From NCBI GenBank assembly GCA_052061695.1, contig JBPZEY010000010.1: a stretch of DNA of 64,000 nt, one strand, 5' to 3'. Source of the stretch: Alkalicoccus luteus (GTDB lineage Bacteria; Bacillota; Bacilli; Bacillales; Salisediminibacteriaceae). Under the pieces are notes generated by a model that was not told where the DNA came from, made no database searches, and worked only from the letters and a program-made list of their open reading frames with translations. Position numbers and translations under genes: made by a program. Shown here piece after piece: positions 8,917 through 16,590 of the stretch. Position 1 is the first letter of the stretch. Each line of letters starts with the position of its first letter.

Positions 8917-10038
8917 TTATTCGTTCCGGACAATCGTTCCTTCCTGGACGTAAAACGTGGCCGCTTCGCGAAGCAGCTGATGATCGATGCCGTCGACACT
9001 GGTCGTTGTCACGAACGTCTGCACTTTCCCTTTGATGGAATTGAGCAGATGCGTCTGCCGGTGGTCGTCCAGCTCAGACAGCACATCGTCCAGCAGAAGA
9101 ATCGGATATTCGCCGGTTTTTTCGTGGATCAGCTCAATCTCAGCAAGCTTGAGCGACAGGGCCGTCGTCCGCTGCTGCCCCTGCGAGCCGTATGTCTGAA
9201 TGCTGCGTCCGTTCACAAAAAACGCCAGATCATCACGATGTGGTCCGATCTGGGTCGTCCCGCGCCTGAGCTCCTGGTCGCGGACACGGCTGAATTCAGC
9301 GCGCAGCACGTCGGCAGTTTCTGCTGCATTCATGCCCGCTTCTGCCGGCACGGTCGGCTCATAGGAGAGCGTCAGCACTTCTTTCCCGCGGCTGATGTCG
9401 CGGTGAATCGGGGCTGCCCAGGCTTCGAGCGTGTCCAGAAAGGAAAAGCGCCGGACGAGCAGCTCCGCTCCGGATTGAATCAGCTGCTCGGTCATGACGT
9501 CGAGCATTGCTTCATCCGGTGTCTTGCGTTTGTCACGGATATCTTTCAGCCATTGGTTGCGCTGCTTCAATGCTTTGTAGTACTGAGAAAGATGGTACAG
9601 ATAAACAGAGTTAATCTGACCCATTTCCATATCGAGAAACCGCCGGCGCACCTGCGGGCTTCCCTTTACAAGAGTCAGATCTTCGGGGGCGAACATGACG
9701 ATCGTGCACGTTCCGATATAGTCGCTGAGGCGCTTTTTTTCGAGCCCGTTCACTTTTACCTTTTTGCCCTGCTTCGAAAAGACGAGCTCCATGTCAAACT
9801 TGCCGTGGCGGTTCGTAAAGCTTCCGCCCACCCGTGCAAACGGCTGATCCCAGCGGATCAATTCCCGGTCGCGCGGTGTACGGTGGGAGCGGGCCATGGC
9901 CAGTACATAGATCGATTCCATCAGGTTCGTCTTTCCCTGGGCATTTTCCCCAAGAATCACGTTTACCTGATCCTTAAAGGGCAGCGTGACGTCCTCATAG
10001 TTGCGATAGTCCTTCAGCTTCAGTTCATGTATATGCAA
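8917..10038 (-). CDS. recF: DNA replication and repair protein RecF
   Basis: An SMC-like ATPase that helps load RecA at gaps and stalled forks together with RecO and RecR. Walker A is LGENAQGKTNLMESI near residue 30, the signature region is TYGSQGQQRTTALSLKLAE, and Walker B is LLLDDVLSELD. The 373 residues match the family length. It starts 11 bp after the yaaA stop and is probably co-transcribed from the promoter before yaaA. Confidence 0.97.
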   Translation of the reverse strand: MHIHELKLKDYRNYEDVTLPFKDQVNVILGENAQGKTNLMESIYVLAMARSHRTPRDRELIRWDQPFARVGGSFTNRHGKFDMELVFSKQGKKVKVNGLEKKRLSDYIGTCTIVMFAPEDLTLVKGSPQVRRRFLDMEMGQINSVYLYHLSQYYKALKQRNQWLKDIRDKRKTPDEAMLDVMTEQLIQSGAELLVRRFSFLDTLEAWAAPIHRDISRGKEVLTLSYEPTVPAEAGMNAAETADVLRAEFSRVRDQELRRGTTQIGPHRDDLAFFVNGRSIQTYGSQGQQRTTALSLKLAEIELIHEKTGEYPILLLDDVLSELDDHRQTHLLNSIKGKVQTFVTTTSVDGIDHQLLREAATFYVQEGTIVRNE

Positions 10039-10049
10039 GAGTGCCTCCG

Positions 10050-10268
10050 CTACTCACCGATGATCGTCAGCTCCCCGATCCCTTCGATGACAACGTGGTC
10101 ACCAGGATAGAGCTTCCTTCCCCGGCGGTCTTCGGCTTCCTCATTCACCAATACCGGAACTTCTGCCAAAAACGGCTTCGCCTCGCCGCCGCTTGAAATG
10201 ACAGCTGCTTCTTTCAGCGCCTGCCCGAGCGTAATAAATTCGCCACGCACGGTAATTTCCTCGTTCAT
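10050..10268 (-). CDS. yaaA: S4-domain protein YaaA (RlbA)
   Basis: A 72-residue S4-like RNA-binding protein found between dnaN and recF throughout Bacillales; B. subtilis YaaA is linked to 50S ribosome assembly. Visible features are the S4 alpha-L fold EFITLGQALKEAAVISSGGEAKPFL and the closing strand GDHVVIEGIGELTIIGE. The ribosome-binding sequence is weak (GACGGGG directly before C-ATG). It heads the transcript that runs into recF. Confidence 0.9.
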   Translation of the reverse strand: MNEEITVRGEFITLGQALKEAAVISSGGEAKPFLAEVPVLVNEEAEDRRGRKLYPGDHVVIEGIGELTIIGE

Positions 10269-10321
10269 GCCCCGTCAACTCGCTTTCTGTACAAATACGT
10301 ACACAAAATCTCTCACTATAC

Positions 10322-10351
10322 ATTGTACTAAAGATTGACGCATGACGCCAA
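10322..10351 (-). promoter_or_regulatory. SigmaA-type promoter for yaaA-recF-remB-gyrBA
   Basis: TTGGCG (10346-10351) and TACAAT (10322-10327) are spaced by 18 bp on the minus strand, 54 bp upstream of the yaaA start. It lies just after the dnaN terminator, so the gyrase-recF unit has its own promoter. Confidence 0.65.
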
Positions 10352-10488
10352 TATTAATTCTCAGTTTTACGAACAAATGTTCCGGCATCAGCAGTTGGTT
10401 CTTTTTTTCTCTATTTCCGGCTTGTTGAGCCGTGTTTGTCTCGTTTCATCGCCCCCCCTGCTTTATTGCTTTAAAGCCGGCAGCAGCT

Positions 10489-10524
10489 TAAAAAAACGCT
10501 GTTCCGAAAACGTCCGGAACAGCG
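10489..10524 (-). terminator. strong terminator after dnaN
   Basis: A ten-base perfect stem CGCTGTTCCG/CGGAACAGCG (10497-10506 and 10515-10524) is followed on the minus strand by seven T. It separates dnaA-dnaN from the yaaA transcript. Confidence 0.9.
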
Positions 10525-10541
10525 GGTCGGCAAGTTTAAAA

Positions 10542-11684
10542 TTAGTATGTCCGCACAGGCGAGAACAGGTGAAGCATGTAGTCACGGTCAGCCGGGCGCA
10601 TGATAAACGGGCTCATTGCTCCCGTAAACTGGATCGTGACATCATCGGATTCAATCACGCGGAGGGCATCGATGATGTTTTTTCCGTTAAAGGAAATACG
10701 GAGCTCTTCCCCGCCGAAGCTGTCGCACGCTACTTCCTCGGTTACTTTACCGACTTCCGGTGTGACCGAGGTGATCTCAAGCGTTGACTCCCCGATGGAC
10801 TTCAGGTTCACGACGTTATTTTTACCGTCTCTGGAAAGAAGCAGCGCACGCTCAATGGCCGCCAGCAGCTTTTTCGCTTGTACCTGAACCTCTGTTTTGG
10901 AGCTCGTTGGAATCATATTTTTCGTTGCCGGATAGTTGCCGTCCAGCAGCCGTGAGAAGAAGAGAATGTTCTTCGTTTTGAACAGGCACTGGTTGTCAGT
11001 CACAGTGACACTGATTGTATCTTCGGTGTCGTCAAGAATTTTACTGAGCTCCGACAGGCTTTTACCAGGAATAACGACGTTGGAGAATTCCATGTCTGCC
11101 GGGCTGTCTTCAAGTGCCGCTTCACGCATGGCCAGGCGGTGGCTGTCCGTCGCGGTGCACATGAGCTTGCCCTCTTCCAGTCCCCAGTGGATCCCGGTCA
11201 AAATAGGACGGGTTTCCGCAGTCGAAACGGCAAAAGCCGTCTGTTTAATCAATGCTTTCAGCAGATCTGTCTTCAGCTGAAACGCATTGCCCTGCTCCAC
11301 TTCAGGAAGACGTGGAAATTCATCCGGATCGAGTCCATTCAAATTAAACTCGGAGCTTCCGGAGCTGATTTTTGTTACGTTCTGGTCGTTCACGCTCACT
11401 TCAACCGTCGTCTCCGGCAGCTTTTTGATGATATCAGCGAAATACTTTGCCTGGAGGACGATCGATCCTGGCCGTTCAATATCAACGATCTGATTGTCAC
11501 CGTCTTCTGCAGGAATGTAAGCTTCAATGGAAATATCGGAATCACTGCCTGTCAGGGTCACCCCTTCGTCAAATGCAACGATCTTTAACCCAGATAAAAT
11601 CGGCATAGATGCTCTGGAGGAGATGGCTTTTGAAACGTGCTGGATATTTTGAACGAAAACGTCCCTCTGAATAGTAAATTTCAT
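10542..11684 (-). CDS. dnaN: DNA polymerase III sliding clamp (beta subunit)
   Basis: The ring-shaped processivity clamp that tethers DNA polymerase III to the template. The 380-residue protein has three repeated clamp domains of about 125 residues. The N terminus MKFTIQRDVFVQNIQHVSKAIS and the C-terminal MSPFIMRPADRDYMLHLFSPVRTY are typical. It is separated from dnaA by the 169-bp origin half that holds the unwinding element and is probably read from the dnaA promoter. Confidence 0.98.
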   Translation of the reverse strand: MKFTIQRDVFVQNIQHVSKAISSRASMPILSGLKIVAFDEGVTLTGSDSDISIEAYIPAEDGDNQIVDIERPGSIVLQAKYFADIIKKLPETTVEVSVNDQNVTKISSGSSEFNLNGLDPDEFPRLPEVEQGNAFQLKTDLLKALIKQTAFAVSTAETRPILTGIHWGLEEGKLMCTATDSHRLAMREAALEDSPADMEFSNVVIPGKSLSELSKILDDTEDTISVTVTDNQCLFKTKNILFFSRLLDGNYPATKNMIPTSSKTEVQVQAKKLLAAIERALLLSRDGKNNVVNLKSIGESTLEITSVTPEVGKVTEEVACDSFGGEELRISFNGKNIIDALRVIESDDVTIQFTGAMSPFIMRPADRDYMLHLFSPVRTY

Positions 11685-11853
11685 AACGTGGAACCTCCCT
11701 GATAAATATAATATTAATTAATGAACTTGCCGTAGTAATAGTACTAGGCGCTGTGGATTTGTGGATAACCACGCAAAGAGCCTGTAAGGTGAACTTATTC
11801 ACATGTGGATAACCTGTGCATAAGTGCGTGCGGGATGTCCACATTTTACACAA
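11685..11853. other. oriC: oriC, dnaA-dnaN half: DnaA boxes, DnaA-trios and unwinding element
   Basis: Perfect DnaA boxes TGTGGATAA lie at 11760-11768 and 11804-11812. Boxes with one or two changes lie at 11752-11760 (TGTGGATTT), 11795-11803 (TTATTCACA) and 11815-11823 (TGTGCATAA). Next to the box pair is a GC spacer (GGCGC) and then five trinucleotides TAG-TAA-TAG-TAC-TAG (11733-11747), the DnaA-trio motif known from B. subtilis. An AT-only stretch (GATAAATATAATATTAATTAATG, 11701-11723) follows. This is the expected basal unwinding arrangement. The roles are inferred from homology to the B. subtilis origin. Confidence 0.93.
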
Positions 11854-13209
11854 TCAGCCGGAGCGCAGCTGCGTTGTAATATCCTCTACCTGCTTTTGCA
11901 GCTCCGGGTCCTCCTGAAGCAGCTTGGAGATTTTTTCGTGTGCATGAATCACGGTCGTATGATCCCGCTTCCCAAAAGCAGCTCCGATTTTAGGAAGGGA
12001 GTGGTCCGTCAGCTCACGCGAAAGATACATCGCAATCTGGCGAGGGTAAGCGACGGTTTTTGTCCGCTTTTTCGCCTTCATATCCTCTACACGCACGCCG
12101 TAAGCCGCCGCCACGGAAGACTGAACGTCCTCAATCGTGATCTCACGGGATTTTGTATTCGGAATAATGTCCTTTAAAGCGACTGCAGCAAGATCGGCAT
12201 TCATGTCCTGATTAATGAGCGACGAATACGCCACAACCCGGATCAAGGCGCCTTCCAGTTCACGAATATTCGTGTCGATCTGATTGGCAATATAGAGCAT
12301 GACCTCGTTTGGAATATCGAGGTTTTCCGCTTTCGCTTTCTTGCGGAGAATCGCAATTCTCGTCTCCAGATCCGGCGGCGTAATATCCGTGATCAGTCCC
12401 CATTCAAACCTGGAGCGGAGCCGGTCCTCAAGCGTTGGAATTTCTTTTGGCGGACGGTCGCTGGAGATCACGATCTGCTTGCGTTCTTCATGGAGGGAAT
12501 TAAACGTATGGAAAAATTCCTCCTGCGTCTGCTCCTTCCCGGCGAGAAACTGAATGTCGTCGATCAGCAGCACGTCCACGTTCCGGTACTTGTTGCGGAA
12601 ATGTACCGCTTTGTTATCCCGGATGGAATTAATAAATTCATTCGTAAATTTTTCAGATGATAAATAAACGACTTTGGCATTCGGATTGTGATCAATCACA
12701 TAGTGGCCGATTGCGTGCATTAAGTGCGTCTTGCCAAGTCCAACGCCACCGTATATAAACAGCGGATTGTAGGCTTTCGCCGGAGCTTCAGCTACGGCCA
12801 GAGAAGCTGCGTGGGCAAACCGGTTCCCGCTCCCGATGACAAACGTATCAAACGTATACTTCGGGTTCAGCATGTGCTTTGGCGGATCGTCGCCGTTGTC
12901 CGCCGGCGGCGCGGGCGGTTTTTTGGCCAGATCCGGTTCGGGCTCGGCTATCTCTTCTTTCGGAAGCACAAAGCGGGCTTCCAGCTCGGCTCCCGTCAGT
13001 TCCTGCAGTGTTTCCGTGATGATGGTAAAGTACCGGTTTTCGAGCCAGTCCCGTGCAAATTCGTTCGGCGCAATAATCGTAATCATATTGGAGCTCTGGT
13101 CGATCGCATCAGCTGCCGTGTCTTTGAACCACGTATCAAAGCTCGGTTTGCTGACCTTCTCCTCGATTTTGGCAAGCGCCTGCTTCCAGAGATCGTCTAA
13201 GTTTTCCAC
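11854..13209 (-). CDS. dnaA: chromosomal replication initiator DnaA
   Basis: An AAA+ initiator that binds DnaA boxes, opens oriC and regulates its own gene. Domain I is at the N terminus (ENLDDLWKQALAKIEEKVSKP), followed by a proline- and acid-rich linker (EPEPDLAKKPPAPPADNGDD). The AAA+ domain has Walker A GGVGLGKTHLMHAIGH and Walker B VLLIDDIQFL. The domain IV helix-turn-helix reads SLPKIGAAFGKRDHTTVIHAHEKI. A long open frame continues upstream to 13497, but AAGGAGG stands seven bases before the GTG at 13209 and the protein then begins exactly as in other DnaA proteins (451 residues). The upstream frame is rejected because it lies in the DnaA-box region. Confidence 0.98.
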   Translation of the reverse strand: MENLDDLWKQALAKIEEKVSKPSFDTWFKDTAADAIDQSSNMITIIAPNEFARDWLENRYFTIITETLQELTGAELEARFVLPKEEIAEPEPDLAKKPPAPPADNGDDPPKHMLNPKYTFDTFVIGSGNRFAHAASLAVAEAPAKAYNPLFIYGGVGLGKTHLMHAIGHYVIDHNPNAKVVYLSSEKFTNEFINSIRDNKAVHFRNKYRNVDVLLIDDIQFLAGKEQTQEEFFHTFNSLHEERKQIVISSDRPPKEIPTLEDRLRSRFEWGLITDITPPDLETRIAILRKKAKAENLDIPNEVMLYIANQIDTNIRELEGALIRVVAYSSLINQDMNADLAAVALKDIIPNTKSREITIEDVQSSVAAAYGVRVEDMKAKKRTKTVAYPRQIAMYLSRELTDHSLPKIGAAFGKRDHTTVIHAHEKISKLLQEDPELQKQVEDITTQLRSG

Positions 13210-13321
13210 GCATGTCCCTCCTTCTATCCAGCCTGTTTTAGAACAGCCTATCCTTTCTATGTACAACCTCTGAACAACGTGCCTGAATAAAGATACACAC
13301 AGCGGAATGTGCAGAACATGT

Positions 13322-13327
13322 ATTATA
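13322..13327 (-). promoter_or_regulatory. candidate dnaA promoter -10 element
   Basis: A perfect TATAAT on the minus strand, about 113 bp upstream of the dnaA start. No good -35 is seen at 16-18 bp. A DnaA box lies about 36 bp further upstream (13363-13371), as expected for autoregulation by DnaA. Confidence 0.45.
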
Positions 13328-13362
13328 GAAGAAAACAGGGTTATTAACGCTGTACACATAAT

Positions 13363-13626
13363 TGTGGATAAGCTTGTTAAGAGTATCTGTATAACTATCC
13401 ACACGGTTATACACAACTGTGGATAGATTATGTAGCGCGTGAGGTTTTCCACGCGAAAAAACATCACTATCGTATCAAAAAAAAGCACGTATGGCAATCA
13501 TCTTATGAAGTTATCCACACTATTCCACCCCTTGTGGCTAAAAATTATCCACAACACAAGATACTGTGAAAAACCCTTGGAGAGGACTGTGGAAAGAAAA
13601 AAACGGCGGTGAAAAGTTTATCCACA
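13363..13626. other. oriC: oriC, DnaA-box cluster upstream of dnaA
   Basis: There are four perfect 9-mers TTATCCACA or complement: 13363-13371 (minus), 13511-13519, 13545-13553 and 13618-13626 (plus). Three more have a single change: 13395-13403 (CTATCCACA), 13407-13415 (TTATACACA) and 13418-13426 (TGTGGATAG). This corresponds to the incA/incB half of the bipartite Bacillus origin. The remainder, 13627-13840, shows no gene; a 90-residue open frame across it has no family features. Confidence 0.92.
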
Positions 13627-13842
13627 GGCAGTTTCGTACAGGTTTTGGAAAGGAGAGCCGGCTGCCTGTCGTCGACAGAAATCGGATAACAGACTTGCGT
13701 AAAAGAGGAAGCAATCTACTTAAGGGGCATACTAGTCACCTTTTCTTAATAGGTAGAAACGGTGTAAATACGATCTGCCGGCAGCATGGCGGTCCACGCT
13801 TAGAAAACGGAGCTGCGGTGCTCGTTCCGGCAAAATGAGCGC

Positions 13843-13871
13843 TTGACAGAAGGGGGTGAAGAAATTATAAT
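13843..13871 (+). promoter_or_regulatory. consensus SigmaA promoter for rpmH
   Basis: TTGACA (13843-13848) and TATAAT (13866-13871) are separated by exactly 17 bp, a perfect consensus promoter 106 bp before rpmH. It points away from oriC and opens the right arm. Confidence 0.92.
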
Positions 13872-13976
13872 TTACAAGACTGCCTGAAGGAGCATTACTT
13901 TAGGCGAGATCGCGCTGGACAATAATGAATTCGAAAACTTATTGTTTCATGAACGCTGAAACAGGAGGTGTGACTC

Positions 13977-14114
13977 ATGGGTAAGCCGACATTCAATCCA
14001 AATAACCGTAAGCGTAAGATGAACCACGGTTTCCGTACGCGTATGGCTACGAAGAACGGTCGTAAGGTTCTTTCTAACCGACGCCGTAAAGGACGCAAGG
14101 TTCTCTCTGCGTAA
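13977..14114 (+). CDS. rpmH: 50S ribosomal protein L34
   Basis: A very basic 45-residue ribosomal protein: MGKPTFNPNNRKRKMNHGFR at the start and a VLSNRRRKGRKVLSA end, the L34 signature. AGGAGG lies nine bases before the ATG. It stands between oriC and rnpA as in nearly all bacteria. A following terminator means rnpA is read mostly from its own promoter. Confidence 0.98.
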   Translation: MGKPTFNPNNRKRKMNHGFRTRMATKNGRKVLSNRRRKGRKVLSA

Positions 14115-14120
14115 AGAAAA

Positions 14121-14149
14121 GGCCACTGCTCATACAGTGGTCTTTTTTT
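14121..14149 (+). terminator. terminator after rpmH
   Basis: The stem GGCCACTG/CAGTGGTC (14121-14128, 14135-14142) is followed by seven T, seven bases after the rpmH stop. Confidence 0.88.
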
Positions 14150-14266
14150 ACAGGAAGCATATCGTGACGTGATCCGGTCCGCCGGATGCCGGCCGCAGCT
14201 GTCCCGGGTCGACCTGGTGGCAGCTTCTTGTTTGCCTGAACGTCACAAAACAGTCACTGCCAATGA

Positions 14267-14295
14267 TTGAACGGGGCAGAAAGATTAGGTAAAAT
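14267..14295 (+). promoter_or_regulatory. SigmaA promoter for rnpA-yidD-spoIIIJ-jag
   Basis: TTGAAC (14267-14272) and TAAAAT (14290-14295) have a 17-bp spacer, 40 bp before the rnpA start and after the rpmH terminator. Confidence 0.72.
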
Positions 14296-14334
14296 GAATA
14301 GCGTCACAGGCGCTGTATAGAGAGGTGCCCGTGC

Positions 14335-14697
14335 ATGAAAAAGGAAAACCGTTTACAAAAAAATGAGGATTTCCAGACTGTTTTCCGAAGCGGCCATTCC
14401 GCTGCCAACCGTCAGTTTGTCGTGTATCGGCTTCATCGTGATGCGCAGGAGCATATCCGCATCGGGCTGTCTGTCAGCAAAAAGCTTGGCAATGCAGTCC
14501 GCCGCAACCGGATCAAGCGGCTGATGAAAGAAGCGCTTCGTCCAATGATTGCGGATTTAAAGCAGAACTGCGATGTCGTGATCATCGCCAGAAAGCCGGC
14601 TGCGGATATGGAGTTCGATGAGATGAAGAAGTCGCTCCGTCACGTGATGAAGGTTGCCAAGCTTGTCGACCGTTCTGTTTCCAGTCAGCGGAGGTGA
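14335..14697 (+). CDS. rnpA: ribonuclease P protein component
   Basis: The protein cofactor of RNase P, which matures tRNA 5' ends. The conserved RNR motif region reads GLSVSKKLGNAVRRNRIKRLMKEALR near residues 44-69. The N-terminal LQKNEDFQTVFRSG is typical. The 120 residues match the family. GAGAGGTG precedes the ATG. yidD begins seven bases after the stop, so the two are translated in tandem. Confidence 0.96.
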   Translation: MKKENRLQKNEDFQTVFRSGHSAANRQFVVYRLHRDAQEHIRIGLSVSKKLGNAVRRNRIKRLMKEALRPMIADLKQNCDVVIIARKPAADMEFDEMKKSLRHVMKVAKLVDRSVSSQRR

Positions 14698-14704
14698 ACA
14701 GGAG

Positions 14705-14962
14705 ATGGCGGAGTTTCTCGCTTTTTTTGTAAGGATGTATCAAAAGTACATTTCGCGTTTCACGCCGGCTTCTTGCCGGTTTTATCCGACCTGCTCCCAG
14801 TACAGCCTCGATGCGCTCCGCACGCACGGAGCGCTGAAGGGTTTATATTTGACGGTAAGGAGACTGTTGAAGTGCCATCCGTTTCATCCGGGAGGGATCG
14901 ACTACGTTCCGGAAAAGAAAGAGCGGAACCGGCAGGAATCGGAGCATTTTCGTCGAAAATAG
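14705..14962 (+). CDS. yidD: membrane protein insertion efficiency factor YidD
   Basis: A small membrane-associated protein that assists YidC-dependent insertion. The 85 residues carry the family signature RFTPASCRFYPTCSQYSLDALRTHG and CHPFHPGGIDYVP, with a C-terminal basic tail. The start at 14705 is chosen because it has GGAG directly upstream and begins at the usual MAEFLAFFVRMYQKYIS; the frame is open 51 bases further upstream inside rnpA. It sits between rnpA and spoIIIJ. Confidence 0.95.
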   Translation: MAEFLAFFVRMYQKYISRFTPASCRFYPTCSQYSLDALRTHGALKGLYLTVRRLLKCHPFHPGGIDYVPEKKERNRQESEHFRRK

Positions 14963-14977
14963 ATAGGAGGACCAAGA

Positions 14978-15787
14978 GTGGTTAAGAAATTAGGTATTGC
15001 ATCCATGTTTATCGGTGTGATGCTGCTCATGTCCGGGTGTTTTAACATCAATGAGCCGATCACATCAACAAATGATGGTATTTGGGACCCGTTTTTTGTT
15101 TACCCGCTGTCCTGGCTGATGACCACGATTGCGGAAGCGCTGAATAACAGCTACGGTCTTGCGATTATTATCGTAACGATTATTCTGCGTATTCTTATCC
15201 TGCCGCTGATGATCAAGCAGACGAAGAGTACGAAGGCGATGCAGGCGCTGCAGCCTCAAATGAAGGAACTCCGCGAGAAATACAGCGCGAAGGACCAGCA
15301 GACGCAGCAGAAGCTGCAGCAGGAAATGATGCAGCTGTTCCAGAAGCACGGCGTCAACCCGCTTGCCGGGTGTCTGCCAATTCTTGTTCAGATGCCGATT
15401 CTGATCGCGTTTTACCACGCGATTATCCGTACGCCGCAGATTAATCCGGACGTTGATCCAAGCTATACCGGCACGCCGCAGGACTTCCTGTGGTTTGAGC
15501 TGAGTGCTGCGGACCCATATTTCATCCTGCCGCTTGTGGCAGGAGCAACAACGTTCATCCAGCAGAAGATGATGATGGTGCAGGATAACCCGCAGATGAA
15601 AGCACTGCTGTATATCATGCCGATCATGATCATGGCCTTCGCGGCGTTCTTCCCATCCGCACTAGCGCTTTACTGGGTGATCGGGAACCTCTTTATGATT
15701 GTACAGACTTACTTTATCACTGGTCCTAACGTAGGTAAGAAAAAAGAAACCGCCAAACAGGCGAAAGCGGGGGGAGCGAAGAGCTAG
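14978..15787 (+). CDS. spoIIIJ: YidC/Oxa1 membrane protein insertase (SpoIIIJ)
   Basis: Inserts and folds membrane proteins alone or with Sec. The SpoIIIJ paralogue is needed for SigmaG activity in the forespore. The 269-residue lipoprotein precursor has a signal with lipobox LLMSGC, five predicted membrane segments, and the cytoplasmic loop QTKSTKAMQALQPQMKELREKY. Translation starts at GTG behind AGGAGG. Its stop overlaps the jag start by one base (TAGTG). Confidence 0.95.
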   Translation: MVKKLGIASMFIGVMLLMSGCFNINEPITSTNDGIWDPFFVYPLSWLMTTIAEALNNSYGLAIIIVTIILRILILPLMIKQTKSTKAMQALQPQMKELREKYSAKDQQTQQKLQQEMMQLFQKHGVNPLAGCLPILVQMPILIAFYHAIIRTPQINPDVDPSYTGTPQDFLWFELSAADPYFILPLVAGATTFIQQKMMMVQDNPQMKALLYIMPIMIMAFAAFFPSALALYWVIGNLFMIVQTYFITGPNVGKKKETAKQAKAGGAKS

Positions 15788-16407
15788 TGAACAAAGTGAC
15801 GGTGTCAGGGCGTACAGTAGAGGAAGCAGTTGCAGCAGGGCTTGAAAAGCTTGAAGCAAAAGAACATGAAGTGAACGTCCGTGTCATCGAGGAAGCGCAG
15901 AAAGGCTTCCTCGGCCTTCTCGGCAGTAGACCTGCCGTTGTGGAACTGGAGCGCCGGCCCGATCCTGTAAAGGAAGGGCTCGTGTTTCTAAGGGACGTCA
16001 TCGATAAAATGGGCGTCAGCGCCAGCGTGGAACAAGAGCACCGGGGAGACGATCTGTATTTTTCCATTACCGGATCCGACATCGGCGTGCTCATTGGAAA
16101 ACGCGGGCAGACGCTCGACTCGCTTCAATATTTAGTCAACCTCGCCGCCAACAAACATGCGGACGAATACGTACGGATTTATCTGGATGCAGAAGGATAC
16201 CGTGCGAGACGGAAGGAAGCACTGGAAACACTGGCAGACCGGCTGGCGCAAAAAGCCGTCCGCATCCGCCAGGAAGTCAGATTGGAACCGATGAGTGCGA
16301 TGGAGCGGAAGATTATTCATACCGCCCTTCAAAACCGTGGCGACGTGACGACCTATTCCGATGGCAGAGAGCCGAACCGCCGCATCGTGATTGCTCCAAC
16401 GTCATGA
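15787..16407 (+). CDS. jag: RNA-binding protein Jag (KhpB)
   Basis: A KH-domain RNA-binding protein that pairs with KhpA and is associated with cell elongation. The order is an N-terminal Jag domain (VTVSGRTVEEAVAAGLEKL), a KH domain with GxxG-type loop IGKRGQTLDSLQYL (about 102-115), and an R3H domain ending PMSAMERKIIHTAL...GREPNRRIVIAP. The start is GTG, overlapping the spoIIIJ stop. 206 residues is standard. A strong terminator follows. Confidence 0.95.
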   Translation: MNKVTVSGRTVEEAVAAGLEKLEAKEHEVNVRVIEEAQKGFLGLLGSRPAVVELERRPDPVKEGLVFLRDVIDKMGVSASVEQEHRGDDLYFSITGSDIGVLIGKRGQTLDSLQYLVNLAANKHADEYVRIYLDAEGYRARRKEALETLADRLAQKAVRIRQEVRLEPMSAMERKIIHTALQNRGDVTTYSDGREPNRRIVIAPTS

Positions 16408-16449
16408 TACTTCACATGAACACCAGCTTGATCGTGAAATAACCGCAGA

Positions 16450-16488
16450 ATCCCGTTCCGGATCCGACGCCCGGAACGGGATTTTTTT
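16450..16488 (+). terminator. terminator after jag
   Basis: An 11-bp perfect stem ATCCCGTTCCG/CGGAACGGGAT is followed by seven T. Confidence 0.92.
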
Positions 16489-16590
16489 GCGTGTGTACAG
16501 GCTTTTGTGCTTTTAACAGACCGTCTTTTGTGATAGTCTATTTAGTTGGAATCGAATGATCGGAAATCGACCAGCGGGAGGGAAGGACGA

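Noticed and set aside
13210..13497. The dnaA reading frame extends 96 codons upstream of the annotated start.
   Set aside because: The extension lies in the promoter and DnaA-box region and has no DnaA homology. A consensus ribosome-binding site fits the GTG at 13209.
13566..13838. A 90-residue plus-strand frame between dnaA and rpmH.
   Set aside because: It lies in oriC over DnaA boxes, with no ribosome-binding site and no recognisable protein features.
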